This document shows positions 26,370 to 36,320 of a stretch of 64,000 bases of DNA, piece after piece. Location: contig NZ_AYXG01000020.1 in the NCBI RefSeq assembly GCF_000564855.1, forward strand, positions 1-64,000, read 5' to 3'. Source of the stretch: Actinokineospora spheciospongiae. Lineage in GTDB: Bacteria > Actinomycetota > Actinomycetes > Mycobacteriales > Pseudonocardiaceae. The notes below the pieces were generated by a model. That model saw only the letters and a list, made by a program, of their open reading frames with translations. It had not been told where the DNA came from and searched no databases. The position numbers and the translations under genes are program-made. Position 1 is the first letter of the stretch, and each line of letters starts with the position of its first letter.

Positions 26370-28610
26370 ATGACCTCAGGACCGACCGGCGCACCGGTCG
26401 AACTGGCCGTGTCCGGCATGACCTGCGCCGCGTGCGCGTCCCGCGTCGAGCGCAAGCTCAACAAGCTCGCCGGGGTCCGCGCCTCGGTCAACTACGCCAC
26501 CGAGCGCGCCGTCGTCCACGTGCCCCCGGGCCTCGGCGACGGCGACGTCATCGACACCATCCGCAAGGCGGGCTACGACGCGCGGGTCCGCCCCCGGGCC
26601 GAGGACGACCGCGCCGCGCACACCGCCGCGATCACCGACCTGCGGCGCAGGCTGCTCGTGGCCGCGCTGCTGGCGATCCCGCTGGGCAACCTGTCGATCA
26701 CCCTCGCCCTGGTGCCCGGCCTGCGCTTCCCCGGCTGGGAAGCCCTGTGCGTGCTGCTGGCGCTGCCCGTGGTCGCCTACTCCGCCTGGCCCTTCCACCG
26801 GGCGGCGCTGCGCAACCTGCGGCACGGTTCGTCCAGTATGGACACCCTGGTCTCCCTGGGGGTGCTGGCGTCCTTCGGTTGGGCCGCGTGGTCGTCGTTC
26901 GCGGGCGGCTCCGCCCCCGGCCACTGGCTGGGCTTCGGCACCACCGCGGCGGGCGCCGACGCGGTCTACCTGGACGTCGCGGCCGGGGTCACCACCTTCC
27001 TGCTGGCCGGGCGCTACTTCGAGAACCGGTCCCGGCGCAGCGCGGTCGACCTGCTCACCGCCCTCGCCGGGCTGGCCGTCAAGGACGCCCGCGTGCTCCG
27101 CGACGGTGTGGAGCACGTGGTGCCCGCCGTCGAACTGCGGGTCGGCGACGTCGTGGTGGTCCGGCCCGGCGAGGGCATCCCGGTGGACGGCGAGGTGGTC
27201 GACGGCTGCTCCGCGGTCGACGCGAGCGCCGTCACCGGCGAGTCCGTCCCCGCCGAGGTCACCCCGGGGGACCGGGTGGTGGGGGCGACGGTCAACACGA
27301 CCGGGCGGCTCGTCGTCCGCGCCACCGGCGTCGGCGCCCACACCCAGCTCGCCCAGATGAGCGCCCTGGTCGAGGAGGCGGCGCAGCGCAAGGCGTCGGT
27401 GCAGCGCCTGGTCGACCGGGTGTGCGCGGTGTTCGTCCCGGTCGTGCTGGCCGTGGCGCTGATCACCCTGCTCGGGTGGCTGGCCACTGGCAACGGCGCG
27501 CGGGAGGCGTTCACCGCGGCGGTGTCGGTGCTGATCATCGCCTGCCCGTGCGCGCTGGGGCTGGCGACGCCGACGGCCCTGATGGTCGGCGTGGCCAGGG
27601 CCGCCCAGCTCGGCATCCTGATCAAGGGCCCGGACGCGCTGGAAGCGACCCGCATGGTCGACACCGTGGTCCTCGACAAGACGGGGACCGTCACCACCGG
27701 CCGCATGGCCGTGGTCGACACCGCGTCCTTCACCGGGGCACCCGAGGCGGACGTCCTGCGCCGGGCGGGCGCGGTGGAGGCGGCCTCGGAACACCCGGTC
27801 GCCGCGGCGATCACCGCCGCGGCGGGCGACCCGCCCGCCGCCGTGACCGGGTTCGAGGCGCTGGTCGGCGCCGGGGCCCGCGGGGTCGTGGGCGGTGTGC
27901 GGATCACGGTCGGCACCGCCGCGCTCATGGCCGAATCCGGCATCACCATCCCACCCGCGGCCCACCGGTGGCTCGGCACCACCGGTCCCGCCACCGCCGT
28001 CCTGGTCGCCGAGGGGGGTGCCGTCACCGGCGGGATCGCGGTCCGCGACACCGTCAAGCCCACCGCTGCCGCCGCCGTGGCCGACCTGCACCGCCTCGGG
28101 CTCCGCACCGTCCTGCTCACCGGCGACAACGAGGTGGTCGCCCGCGCCGTCGCCGCCGAGGTCGGCATCCCCGAGGTCCTGGCCGAGGTCCGCCCGGTCG
28201 ACAAGGTCGCCGCCGTGCGGGAACTGCGCGCGGCCGGGCACCGGGTCGCCGTGGTCGGCGACGGCGTCAACGACGGCCCGGCCCTGGCCGCCGCCGACCT
28301 CGGCCTGGCCATGGCCCGCGGCAGCGACATCGCCACCCACGCCGCCGACGTCGTCCTGGTCCGCGACGACCTCACCGCCGTCCCCGAGGCCATCGCCCTG
28401 GCCAACCGCACCCTCACCACCATCCGCGGCAACCTCGCCTGGGCCTTCGGCTACAACGTCGCCGCCATCCCCCTGGCCGCCCTCGGCCTCCTGAACCCCC
28501 TCATCGCGGGCGCCGCCATGTCCCTGTCGTCGGTGCTGGTGGTCTCCAACAGCCTGCGCCTGCGCAACCACCGCCCGTCCCGGTCGCGGTCGGACCGGCC
28601 GCGAGTGTAG
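26370..28610 (+). CDS. copA: Copper-transporting P1B-type ATPase
   Basis: A 746-residue ATPase. An N-terminal heavy-metal domain has [15 protein letters not shown] (C19-C22). The transport site CPC is at 392-394 ([15 protein letters not shown]), the phosphorylation loop is DKTGT (Asp436), the nucleotide domain SEHP follows, and [10 protein letters not shown] is the hinge motif. CPC plus MTCAAC predicts Cu+ (or Ag+) export. It is the last gene of the copper group, and the pairing with CtaG and the disulfide genes suggests a periplasmic copper-homeostasis unit. Confidence 0.95.
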   Translation: MTSGPTGAPVELAVSGMTCAACASRVERKLNKLAGVRASVNYATERAVVHVPPGLGDGDVIDTIRKAGYDARVRPRAEDDRAAHTAAITDLRRRLLVAALLAIPLGNLSITLALVPGLRFPGWEALCVLLALPVVAYSAWPFHRAALRNLRHGSSSMDTLVSLGVLASFGWAAWSSFAGGSAPGHWLGFGTTAAGADAVYLDVAAGVTTFLLAGRYFENRSRRSAVDLLTALAGLAVKDARVLRDGVEHVVPAVELRVGDVVVVRPGEGIPVDGEVVDGCSAVDASAVTGESVPAEVTPGDRVVGATVNTTGRLVVRATGVGAHTQLAQMSALVEEAAQRKASVQRLVDRVCAVFVPVVLAVALITLLGWLATGNGAREAFTAAVSVLIIACPCALGLATPTALMVGVARAAQLGILIKGPDALEATRMVDTVVLDKTGTVTTGRMAVVDTASFTGAPEADVLRRAGAVEAASEHPVAAAITAAAGDPPAAVTGFEALVGAGARGVVGGVRITVGTAALMAESGITIPPAAHRWLGTTGPATAVLVAEGGAVTGGIAVRDTVKPTAAAAVADLHRLGLRTVLLTGDNEVVARAVAAEVGIPEVLAEVRPVDKVAAVRELRAAGHRVAVVGDGVNDGPALAAADLGLAMARGSDIATHAADVVLVRDDLTAVPEAIALANRTLTTIRGNLAWAFGYNVAAIPLAALGLLNPLIAGAAMSLSSVLVVSNSLRLRNHRPSRSRSDRPRV

Positions 28611-28638
28611 GTTGATCGCCTTCGATCGCTGGGGGACC

Positions 28639-29607
28639 GTGACCGCCGGTTCGAACGGGCACCCCGGTTGGGAGGCGATTGCGCTGCCTGGGATCGTCTG
28701 CGTGCACGGCATCGGCCAGCAGCTCAAGGGGCAGGAGACGATCCGCGCGGAGTGGTCTTCCCGCCTGCGCGACGGTGCGCGGCTGGCGGCGAGCGGCCTG
28801 GCCGGGACCGAGGTCGCCGAACGCCTGTCCGACACCGACACCGACATCGGGTTCGCGTTCTACGGCGACGCCTTCCGCCAGCCGGGGCAGACCCTGGGCG
28901 TCGGCGATCCGCTGCCGACCGCGGCCGACCTGACCGAGTACGAGCGGGAACTGCTGTCCGAGTGGTGGCGGGTCGCGGCCGAGACCGACCCCGCCGTCGT
29001 CCGGGCCGACGAGCGGACACTCGTGCGCGCGCCCCGGGCGGTGCAGACCGCGCTGCGGGTCCTCAGCGGCTCGGCGTTCTTCGCGGGCCTCTCCGAGCGG
29101 GCGATGATCGGCAACCTCGTCCAGGTCCGGCGCTACTTCACCGAGCCGCAGACGCGGGCCGCGATCCAGCAGCGGGTCGCCGACTCCGTGGACGGCGGCA
29201 CCCGGGTCATCGTCGCGCACTCGCTGGGGTCGGTCATCGCCTACGAGGCGCTGTGCGCGCACCCGGAGTGGCCGGTCCGGGCGCTGGTGACCCTGGGCTC
29301 CCCGCTCGGTGTCCCGAACCTCATCTTCGACCGCCTCCGCCCGGCGCCGGTCGCCGCGGCGGACGGGCGGCGCCGGGGTGCTTGGCCGGGGTCGGTGTCG
29401 GCGTGGGCCAACGTCGCCGACGCCGGTGACGTCGTCGCGCTCGTGAAGGACCTGCGACCGCTGTTCGGCCCCCGCGTGGTCTCGTCCATCGTCCACAACG
29501 GAGCCAAAGCGCACGACGTCCGGCCCTACCTCACCGCGCCGGAGACCGGGCGCGGCATCCTGGCGGGCCTCGTCGACGACGTGCCCGAGAGCGACCATGG
29601 CGGCTGA
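28639..29607 (+). CDS. Alpha/beta-hydrolase-like protein paired with the caspase-WD40 gene
   Basis: A 322-residue protein. The start of the core reads GIVCVHGIGQQLKG, and the nucleophile elbow VIVAHSLGSVIAYEAL has Ser in AHSLG. An acid/His pair is plausible in the C-terminal half (NVADAGDVVALV; VHNGAKAHDV). This resembles lipase/esterase proteins encoded beside STAND genes in actinomycetes. No signal peptide is seen, so it is probably cytosolic. GTG 28639 has a GGGGG ribosome site; a TTG at 28612 is weaker. It overlaps the caspase gene by 11 bases, so co-expression is very likely. The substrate is unknown. Confidence 0.75.
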   Translation: MTAGSNGHPGWEAIALPGIVCVHGIGQQLKGQETIRAEWSSRLRDGARLAASGLAGTEVAERLSDTDTDIGFAFYGDAFRQPGQTLGVGDPLPTAADLTEYERELLSEWWRVAAETDPAVVRADERTLVRAPRAVQTALRVLSGSAFFAGLSERAMIGNLVQVRRYFTEPQTRAAIQQRVADSVDGGTRVIVAHSLGSVIAYEALCAHPEWPVRALVTLGSPLGVPNLIFDRLRPAPVAAADGRRRGAWPGSVSAWANVADAGDVVALVKDLRPLFGPRVVSSIVHNGAKAHDVRPYLTAPETGRGILAGLVDDVPESDHGG

Positions 29608-32600
29608 GCGGCCGACGGGAGCGGCCCCCGGCGCCCGCAGGCACCTGCTCACCGGGGTCGTCCGCCACTACCGGCACGACGAGTCCCTGAACCGGGACGG
29701 GCTGATCGACGACCAGCGCCGCGTCGTGGACTTCTTCGCCGAGTTCGACTACGAGCACCTGCCGGTCATCCCGGAGAACCCCACCCGCGCGGAACTCCTG
29801 GATGCCCTGCGCGAGTTCTCCTTCCACGGCGAACGCCGTCCCGACGACTTCGTCGTGCTCTACCTGGCGGGCCACGGTGATGTGCTCCCCGGCGGCCCCT
29901 ACGGCGGCGACCTCGCCCTGCTGATGGCCGACGTGGACCCGCTGGACATCCGGCCGAGGTCGGTCAAGATCACCGAAGTGGCCGAGTCCATGCTCGCCGA
30001 GACCAGGGTGCACCGGCTGCTGCTCGTCGTGGACGCCTGCTTCTCCGGTCAGGCGGCGGTCGACTTCACCCGCGCGATCGGCGGTTACTCCGGCGACGAG
30101 ACCGACCTCGACCTCACCGGGGAGCGCTACGGGCACGCGGTGATCGGCGCGACCCTGCCGAACCAGTTGGCCACCCAGGGCGTCTTCACCCGGGCGCTGA
30201 CCGACGCCCTGCGGGACCTGCGGGAGAGCAGGGGCCCGCAGGCCCCGATCAGCCTCGACGACATCCAGGTCGAGCTGCACCAGCGCATGCCTCCCGCGCA
30301 GCGGACCAACTTCGCCCTGCTCGCCAGGCGCAGCAGCGGAATCCCCGACTTCCTGTCCGGCCCCGACCGGCGCCCGGCCGCGCGCCCGGCCGAGCCGAAG
30401 AGCAGGCGCAGGCTGCGCGAGGAGGAGCTGCGGGAGAGGTTCTTCCCGCACGTCGGCGAGTTCGTCGGTCGGGTCGAAGCCAGGCGGGAGGTCGTCCGGT
30501 GGCTCGCCGACCCCGCGGACGGGTCGCCGATCGTCGTCGTGGGCGACCCGGGGTCGGGCAAGACGACCCTGCTGGGCTGGCTCGCCGCCGTGTGCCACCC
30601 CGAGTACGCGCCGATGGCCGCCCGCGACGGGCACCCCACGCCCGGGATGGGCGCGATCGACGCCGCGGTGCACGCCGGGGGCCGGACGGGGGTGGACGTC
30701 CTGGCCGCGATCGCGGCGGCCGGGGGGATCGCGGGGATCGACGAGGAGGCGGGGCCGCACGCGGTCATGCCCGCGGTCCTGGCGGAGCTGCGCGACCGCG
30801 AGACGCCGCTGGTGGTCCTCGTCGACGCCCTCGACGAGGCGTCCCAGCCCACGTCGCTGGTCGAGGACGTCCTCATCCCGCTGAGCACCGGCTGCGCGGG
30901 CCGCGTCCGGCTGCTGCTCGGTGCCCGACCGCGGGTCCTGGCGGGCTTCGCGGGCACCGCGCACGTGCGGGTCGACCTCGACTCGCCCCGGTTCGCCGAT
31001 CCAGGCAGCCTGCGGCGGGTGGTGCGCAGGCGCCTGGTCCGCGACCGGGAGGGGCTGGACGAGGACCAGGTCGAAGCGGTGACAGCCGTGATCGCCGAGG
31101 TCGCGGGCCGCTCCTTCTACCTGGCGTGCCTGGTCGCCGACAAGCAGGGGGCGTCGGACGGGCTGCCGGACCCCGCCGACCCGGTCTGGCGGTCGAGCCT
31201 CCCGCGCGACACCGGCACGGCGATGCGCGAGGACCTGGTCGGCAGGCTCGGCGGCGGCGCCGAACGGGCCATCGACCTGTTGCGCCCCCTGGCCTACGCC
31301 CAGGGCGGCGGGCTGCCGTGGGAGGCGGTCTGGCTCGCCCTGGCGAACGCCCTGGACCCCGGGGGCGGCCACCGGGCCACCGACCTGCTGGACGTCCGGG
31401 GCAACGCGGCGTCGTACGTGGTGCCTGCCGGGCAGCTCGACGGCAGGGCGCTCTTCCGGTTGTTCCACAAGTCGCTGGCGGACCTCCTGCTCGCGGGCCG
31501 CGACGAGGTCGAGGACGAGCGCCGGATCGTCACGGCCCTGGTCGCGGGCGTGCCCAGGCACGACGACGGGACCCCGGACTGGGCCGCCGCGCACCCGTAC
31601 GTCCGGACCCACCTGGTCGGGCACGCGGTCCGGGCGGGGCGCATCGACGAACTCGTGCGGCTGCCCGGGTTCCTGCTCGTGGCCGAACCGGTGCGGCTGC
31701 TCTCCGCCCTCGACCGGACGGTCGGCGCGCCCGCGCGCGCGGCGGCGAACGCCTACCGGCGGGCGCTCCCGGCGCTGCGCGCGCACGGTCCGCAGGAGGG
31801 CCCGGCCCACCTGGGGCTGGCGGCGCGCTGCGTCCGCGCCGACCGGTTCGCCGACGCCATCGCGGTCGACCACGCCTCCTGGCGGGCGCGCTGGGCGGCC
31901 TGGCAGCCACAGCACCCGCACGTGCCGATCAGGGTCTGCCAGGGCGCGATCAACGCCGTGGCCGTCGCCGCGGTCGACGGGCGCCACCTGGTCGTCTCGG
32001 GGAGCGAGGACGGCGTGCTGCGGGTGTGGGACGGGCAGACCGGCGCGCTGTTCCGGCAGCCGGTCACCGCGCACGCGGACGCGGTCAACGCGCTGGCCGT
32101 CACCAGGTCGGGCACCAGGCAGGTCATCGTCTCCGCGGGCTCGGACGCGCGGGTGACCGCGTGGGACCTGAAGACCGGCGAGCCCGTCGGCCGTCCCCTG
32201 CGCGCCCACACCGGCGGGGTGCGGGCAGTCGCCGTGGTGGTCCTGGACGGCGAAGCGGTGGTGGTCTCCGCCGGTGACGACCTGGCCGTCCACGTGTCCC
32301 GCCTGGGCACCGACGAGCTGCTCGGCCCGCCGTTCCGCGGTCACCGGCACCCCGTCACGGCCATCGCCTGCGACCCGGGGGGCACCACCGCGGCCTCCGC
32401 GGACGAGGGGGGCCGGGTCCTGGTCTGGGGCCTGTGGGACGACACCCCCACGCCGGTGGAACTCAACCACCCGCGGTCGGTCCGCACCGTGGGGTTCGCG
32501 GAGGTCGATGGTCACCCGGTGGTGGTGACGGGCTGCCACGACACCAAGATCCGGGTGTGGGACCCGCGCACCGGTTCGCTGGTCCGGGAGCCGATCACCG

Positions 32601-34741
32601 GGCACAGCAGGGCGGTGCTGTCCGTGGCGGCGGGTGTCGTCGGCGGTCGCCCCGTGGTGGCCTCCGGCAGCGCGAGCGGCACGATCAGGGTGTTCGACCG
32701 CGCCACGCACGCCGAGGTGGGCGACGCGATCACCGGGCACAGCGGTCCGGTGCGGGCGCTCGCGTTCGCCACCTTCGGCACCCGCCCGGTGGTGGTCTCC
32801 GGGTCGGCCGACGGCACCGTCCGGATCTGGGACGTCGGGGCCCCGGACCTCGACGGCGACCCCTTCGCGGGCGCCCAGCCCGCGAGCCAGGCCCTCGCGG
32901 TGACCACCCTGGACGACTGCCCCGTGGTGATCGCGGGCGGCACCGGTTCAACGGTGCGGGTGTGGGACCTGGAGACCGGCATCACCATCCGGCGGGCCTA
33001 CGCGGGGCACCGCAGGACGGTGACCGCCGTGGCCGCGGCGCGCACCGGTTCCCGCCACGTCGTGGTCAGCGGCGACGCGGGCGGCGAGGTGCACGTCTGG
33101 GACCTGGTGCCGCCCGGCTCGGCCGCCCGGCACACCACCCACCGGCAGCGCGTGACCGGCCTCTGCGTCGCCGAACTCGCCGGGGAGGCCGTCGTGGTCT
33201 CGGGGAGCCTGGACCGCACCGTGCGCGTGCGGTCCCTCGCGAGCGGCGCGGAGGTGGGGGAGCCCTACCGGGCGAGCGGGTCGGCGGTGCGCTGCCTGGC
33301 GGTGGGGCGGCTGGGCGCCGCGACGGTGGTGATCATCGGGGAGGACCGGGTGGTCCGGGTCTGGGACCTCGCCACCCGCACCCCGGTCGGCCGCCCCTTC
33401 GCGGAGCACGAGGGCAACGTCTCGACCGTGGCCCTGGTGGAGGACGCGGGCAGGTCACTCGTCGTCTCCGGGGACGAGCGGGGGACCGTGCGGGTCTGGG
33501 ACCTGGCCGGTCGAACCGCGGACGGGCAGCCGTTCCACGGGCACGACCGGGCTGTCCGGGCACTCGCGCACGCCCGGGTGGGCGGGCGGCGCGTGGTCTT
33601 CTCCGGCGGGGCCGACCAGGCGGTCCACGCGTGGGACCTGGGCACCGGGGCACCGGTCGGCCGGGGGTCGATCGACCACGGCGATCGGGTCGGCGCGCTG
33701 GTGGTGGCCGACCTCGACCACCGGCCCACCGTCGTCTCCGGCGGCGTCGACAACCCGATCGGGGTGTGGGACGCCGCCACCGGTGCGGAGCGGTTCGGCC
33801 GCCACTCGCACTGGGTGCGGGCGGTCGCGGTCGGCCCACTCGGGAACCGGCCGGTCGTGGCGTCCGGCAGCGTCGACGCCACGCTCCGGATCTGGGACCT
33901 GGAGTCCGGGCGACCGGTCTCCGCGCCCCTGCGCGGGCACACCCGCGGTGTGCGGGACGTGGTGGTCGCGCGGTTCGCCGACGGCCGGTCGGTCCTGGTC
34001 TCCGGCGGGGACGACCAGTCGGTCCGCGCCTGGGAGCCGGTCGACGGCGTCGTGACCGGCAGGCAGCTCGGCACCCATTCCGACTGGGTGCGCGCGCTGG
34101 CCGTCTCCGAGGTCGACGGGGTGCCCGTCGTGGTCTCCGGCGGGGACACCACGGTGCGCACCTGGTCGCTCGACGGCGGCGGAGCCGACAGCCCGCCGTA
34201 CACGGGGCACACCGCGTGGATACGCGCCGTGGCGACCAGCCGACTCGCCGGTGGCGAGCCGGTGGTGGTGTCCGCCGCCGCCGACGCGGCGGGCATCCAC
34301 GTCTGGGACGTGGTCCGGAAGGAACCGGTCAGCGCGCCCTTCGACGGCCACGCCCAGCCGGTCCGGGCGCTGACCGCGGTCGACTTCGCCGGGCGCCGGG
34401 TCGTGGTCTCCGCGGACGACGGCGGCACCGTCCTCGCCTGGGACCTCGAGACCGGGGAGTTGGTCGCCGACCCGCTGACCCGCCGCTTCCCCGACGTCGG
34501 CGTGGTGACGACCGCGACCCCCGCGGGGCGGGTGCCGGTCGCGGGCCCGGACGGCGTGCGGGTGGTGGTGGCCGCGCGAGGGCGGGCACACGTGCTGCGG
34601 CTGTCCACCGCGGGCCGGTGGCGGGCGGAGTGCGCTGTGGACGCCCAGAGCGATGTGCTCTCCGCGGCGCTGTACGGTCGGGATTCGCTCGTCCTGGGCT
34701 GCGAGCTCGGGGTGGTGGCAATCCGCTTGGCGACGTGGTGA
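29597..34741 (+). CDS. Caspase-STAND/NACHT-WD40 giant protein
   Basis: A 1714-residue modular protein. An N-terminal caspase-like peptidase has its His dyad in YLAGHGD (His93) and Cys in LVVDACFSG (Cys148). A STAND NTPase follows, with Walker A GDPGSGKT (316-323) and Walker B LVVLVDALDE (about 405-414). A helical region (500-780) leads to about 20 WD40 blades from about 784 to the end, each with a RVWDL-like strand; these would form two or three propellers. In related proteins the propeller senses a ligand, the STAND oligomerises and the caspase is the effector. The dyad is intact, so cleavage is possible. The gene lies 10 bases before the TS-like gene and overlaps the hydrolase gene, so it is part of the run. 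Confidence 0.88.
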   Translation: MAAERPTGAAPGARRHLLTGVVRHYRHDESLNRDGLIDDQRRVVDFFAEFDYEHLPVIPENPTRAELLDALREFSFHGERRPDDFVVLYLAGHGDVLPGGPYGGDLALLMADVDPLDIRPRSVKITEVAESMLAETRVHRLLLVVDACFSGQAAVDFTRAIGGYSGDETDLDLTGERYGHAVIGATLPNQLATQGVFTRALTDALRDLRESRGPQAPISLDDIQVELHQRMPPAQRTNFALLARRSSGIPDFLSGPDRRPAARPAEPKSRRRLREEELRERFFPHVGEFVGRVEARREVVRWLADPADGSPIVVVGDPGSGKTTLLGWLAAVCHPEYAPMAARDGHPTPGMGAIDAAVHAGGRTGVDVLAAIAAAGGIAGIDEEAGPHAVMPAVLAELRDRETPLVVLVDALDEASQPTSLVEDVLIPLSTGCAGRVRLLLGARPRVLAGFAGTAHVRVDLDSPRFADPGSLRRVVRRRLVRDREGLDEDQVEAVTAVIAEVAGRSFYLACLVADKQGASDGLPDPADPVWRSSLPRDTGTAMREDLVGRLGGGAERAIDLLRPLAYAQGGGLPWEAVWLALANALDPGGGHRATDLLDVRGNAASYVVPAGQLDGRALFRLFHKSLADLLLAGRDEVEDERRIVTALVAGVPRHDDGTPDWAAAHPYVRTHLVGHAVRAGRIDELVRLPGFLLVAEPVRLLSALDRTVGAPARAAANAYRRALPALRAHGPQEGPAHLGLAARCVRADRFADAIAVDHASWRARWAAWQPQHPHVPIRVCQGAINAVAVAAVDGRHLVVSGSEDGVLRVWDGQTGALFRQPVTAHADAVNALAVTRSGTRQVIVSAGSDARVTAWDLKTGEPVGRPLRAHTGGVRAVAVVVLDGEAVVVSAGDDLAVHVSRLGTDELLGPPFRGHRHPVTAIACDPGGTTAASADEGGRVLVWGLWDDTPTPVELNHPRSVRTVGFAEVDGHPVVVTGCHDTKIRVWDPRTGSLVREPITGHSRAVLSVAAGVVGGRPVVASGSASGTIRVFDRATHAEVGDAITGHSGPVRALAFATFGTRPVVVSGSADGTVRIWDVGAPDLDGDPFAGAQPASQALAVTTLDDCPVVIAGGTGSTVRVWDLETGITIRRAYAGHRRTVTAVAAARTGSRHVVVSGDAGGEVHVWDLVPPGSAARHTTHRQRVTGLCVAELAGEAVVVSGSLDRTVRVRSLASGAEVGEPYRASGSAVRCLAVGRLGAATVVIIGEDRVVRVWDLATRTPVGRPFAEHEGNVSTVALVEDAGRSLVVSGDERGTVRVWDLAGRTADGQPFHGHDRAVRALAHARVGGRRVVFSGGADQAVHAWDLGTGAPVGRGSIDHGDRVGALVVADLDHRPTVVSGGVDNPIGVWDAATGAERFGRHSHWVRAVAVGPLGNRPVVASGSVDATLRIWDLESGRPVSAPLRGHTRGVRDVVVARFADGRSVLVSGGDDQSVRAWEPVDGVVTGRQLGTHSDWVRALAVSEVDGVPVVVSGGDTTVRTWSLDGGGADSPPYTGHTAWIRAVATSRLAGGEPVVVSAAADAAGIHVWDVVRKEPVSAPFDGHAQPVRALTAVDFAGRRVVVSADDGGTVLAWDLETGELVADPLTRRFPDVGVVTTATPAGRVPVAGPDGVRVVVAARGRAHVLRLSTAGRWRAECAVDAQSDVLSAALYGRDSLVLGCELGVVAIRLATW

Positions 34742-34751
34742 AGGGGCGCGG

Positions 34752-36320
34752 ATGACTCTGACCTTCAAACCCCTCCACCACGGCGACCGGATCGAGATGG
34801 TCAACCCGGCCGGGGACGTCGGCCTGATCACGCTGTGGTCACCCGTCCCCGTGGCGCGGCGCAGGCTCGCCGCGACCGTCCCCGGAATCCTGGACCCGGC
34901 GGGCAGCCGGGTGGCGGTCGTCGCCAACCTCTACGGCGACGGCATGTACGCGATGTTCTGCAACCTGCTGTTCAACCCCCAGGTCCGCCACCTGGTGGCG
35001 GTCGGTGAGGACCTCGGCCAGCCCACGTGCCGGGAGATCGAGGCCTTCCTCCGCGACGGCCTGGAGGACACCACCCTGCTGGGCAGGCGCCTCAAGCGGA
35101 TTCGCGGTGAGAACAGGTTGTTCCCCGACATCGCGGAATTCGACGCGGACAGGCTGCGGCGGACCATCAGCTTCCGGAACTTCGGCAGGCTCTCCGGTGA
35201 GCAGCCCACGCCGGGATTGGCCGACCACCTCGACTCGCTGCCCCGCGCGCCGCAGGAGTCGCTGCCCGAGCGGGTGCGGGTGGACATCCCGGAGTTCGAG
35301 GCCGACGCGTACGAGTACCGGCCCTCCCAGCCCGCGGCGCACCACGTCGTCCGCCGGGGCCCGCTGGACTGCTGGGAGGAACTCGTGGTCCGAGGCATCC
35401 GCTTCGGCGTCCCGGTGGTGCTGGACAACGGTCCGCGCCTGGAGTTGCTGAACGCGAAGGCAGTCATCACCGAACCCGAGCACGAATCGGACGAACTGCT
35501 CGGCAGGTACGGCTTCCGGCTCGACCGGATGCTCGCCTACCAGGAGGCGATCCTGGACCCGGAACTGCCCGACGGGATCTCCTACACCTACGGCAACCGG
35601 CTCCGCGGCCACTTCGGGGACGACCGGGGCGGGCAGGACACGCTGGAAGCGGTCGTCGACCTGCTGCGCGACGACCCGGAGACGCGCCAGGCCTACATCT
35701 CGCTGTGGGACACGGAAGCCGACCTCCCCGCCGCCGGGGCGCCCAGGCCGGGGTCGCGACCGTGCCTGACGACGATCTTCTTCCGCCGCGCGGCGGGGAA
35801 GCTGACGCTCACCGCCACCTACCGCTCGCACAACCTGCTGACCGCGTGGCTGCAGAACGTCTACGGCCTGATGGCGATCCAGCGGCACGTGGCCGACCGC
35901 GTCGGCGTCCCGGTGGGGCCGGTGACGGTCATCAGCCACTCCCTCGGGATCGACCCCCGCAGCCCGCGCTACGAACTCGGGCGCGGCATCGCGGAGAACT
36001 GGCGGACCGACGAGGACCTGGACCGGGCCCGGGACCGGCACGCGCTGCGCCAGGACCCGAACGGCTACTTCGTCGTCGACGTCGACGAGGACGAGGACTG
36101 CCTGGTCGTCGAGCACCGGTACGCGGGGCTGCTGATCAAGCAGTACCGGTCCGACCGCGCCGCCGTGATCGAGCGGGCCATCATCGGCGACATGGGGGTC
36201 AGCCTGGTGTCGCACGCCTTCTGGCTCGGCCGCGAACTGGCCACGAAGGAACAGGCCCTGCGGGAACGGCGCAAGAGCCGGGTTTCCTCGGCGGCGCCGG
36301 ACGGGGCGGCGCGCCGGTGA
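34752..36320 (+). CDS. Methanogen-type thymidylate-synthase-like protein with MtrA-like N-terminus
   Basis: A 522-residue protein. Residues 10-90 resemble an MtrA/DUF4346-type domain (VVANLYGDGMYAMFCNLLFN, then PQVRHLVAVGEDLG). The C-terminal ~250 residues look like archaeal thymidylate synthase: the nucleophile site SRPCLTTIFF (Cys338), a dUMP-phosphate Arg/Ser in ATYRSHN (358-361), and NVYGLMAIQRHV with Asn369 at the position of the E. coli Asn177. The Asp that follows RS(x) in canonical TS is Asn361 here. It could methylate or hydroxymethylate a pyrimidine nucleotide; dTMP synthesis itself is not certain. ATG 34752 follows GGGGCGCGG. It overlaps the HAD gene by 4 bases. Confidence 0.65.
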   Translation: MTLTFKPLHHGDRIEMVNPAGDVGLITLWSPVPVARRRLAATVPGILDPAGSRVAVVANLYGDGMYAMFCNLLFNPQVRHLVAVGEDLGQPTCREIEAFLRDGLEDTTLLGRRLKRIRGENRLFPDIAEFDADRLRRTISFRNFGRLSGEQPTPGLADHLDSLPRAPQESLPERVRVDIPEFEADAYEYRPSQPAAHHVVRRGPLDCWEELVVRGIRFGVPVVLDNGPRLELLNAKAVITEPEHESDELLGRYGFRLDRMLAYQEAILDPELPDGISYTYGNRLRGHFGDDRGGQDTLEAVVDLLRDDPETRQAYISLWDTEADLPAAGAPRPGSRPCLTTIFFRRAAGKLTLTATYRSHNLLTAWLQNVYGLMAIQRHVADRVGVPVGPVTVISHSLGIDPRSPRYELGRGIAENWRTDEDLDRARDRHALRQDPNGYFVVDVDEDEDCLVVEHRYAGLLIKQYRSDRAAVIERAIIGDMGVSLVSHAFWLGRELATKEQALRERRKSRVSSAAPDGAARR

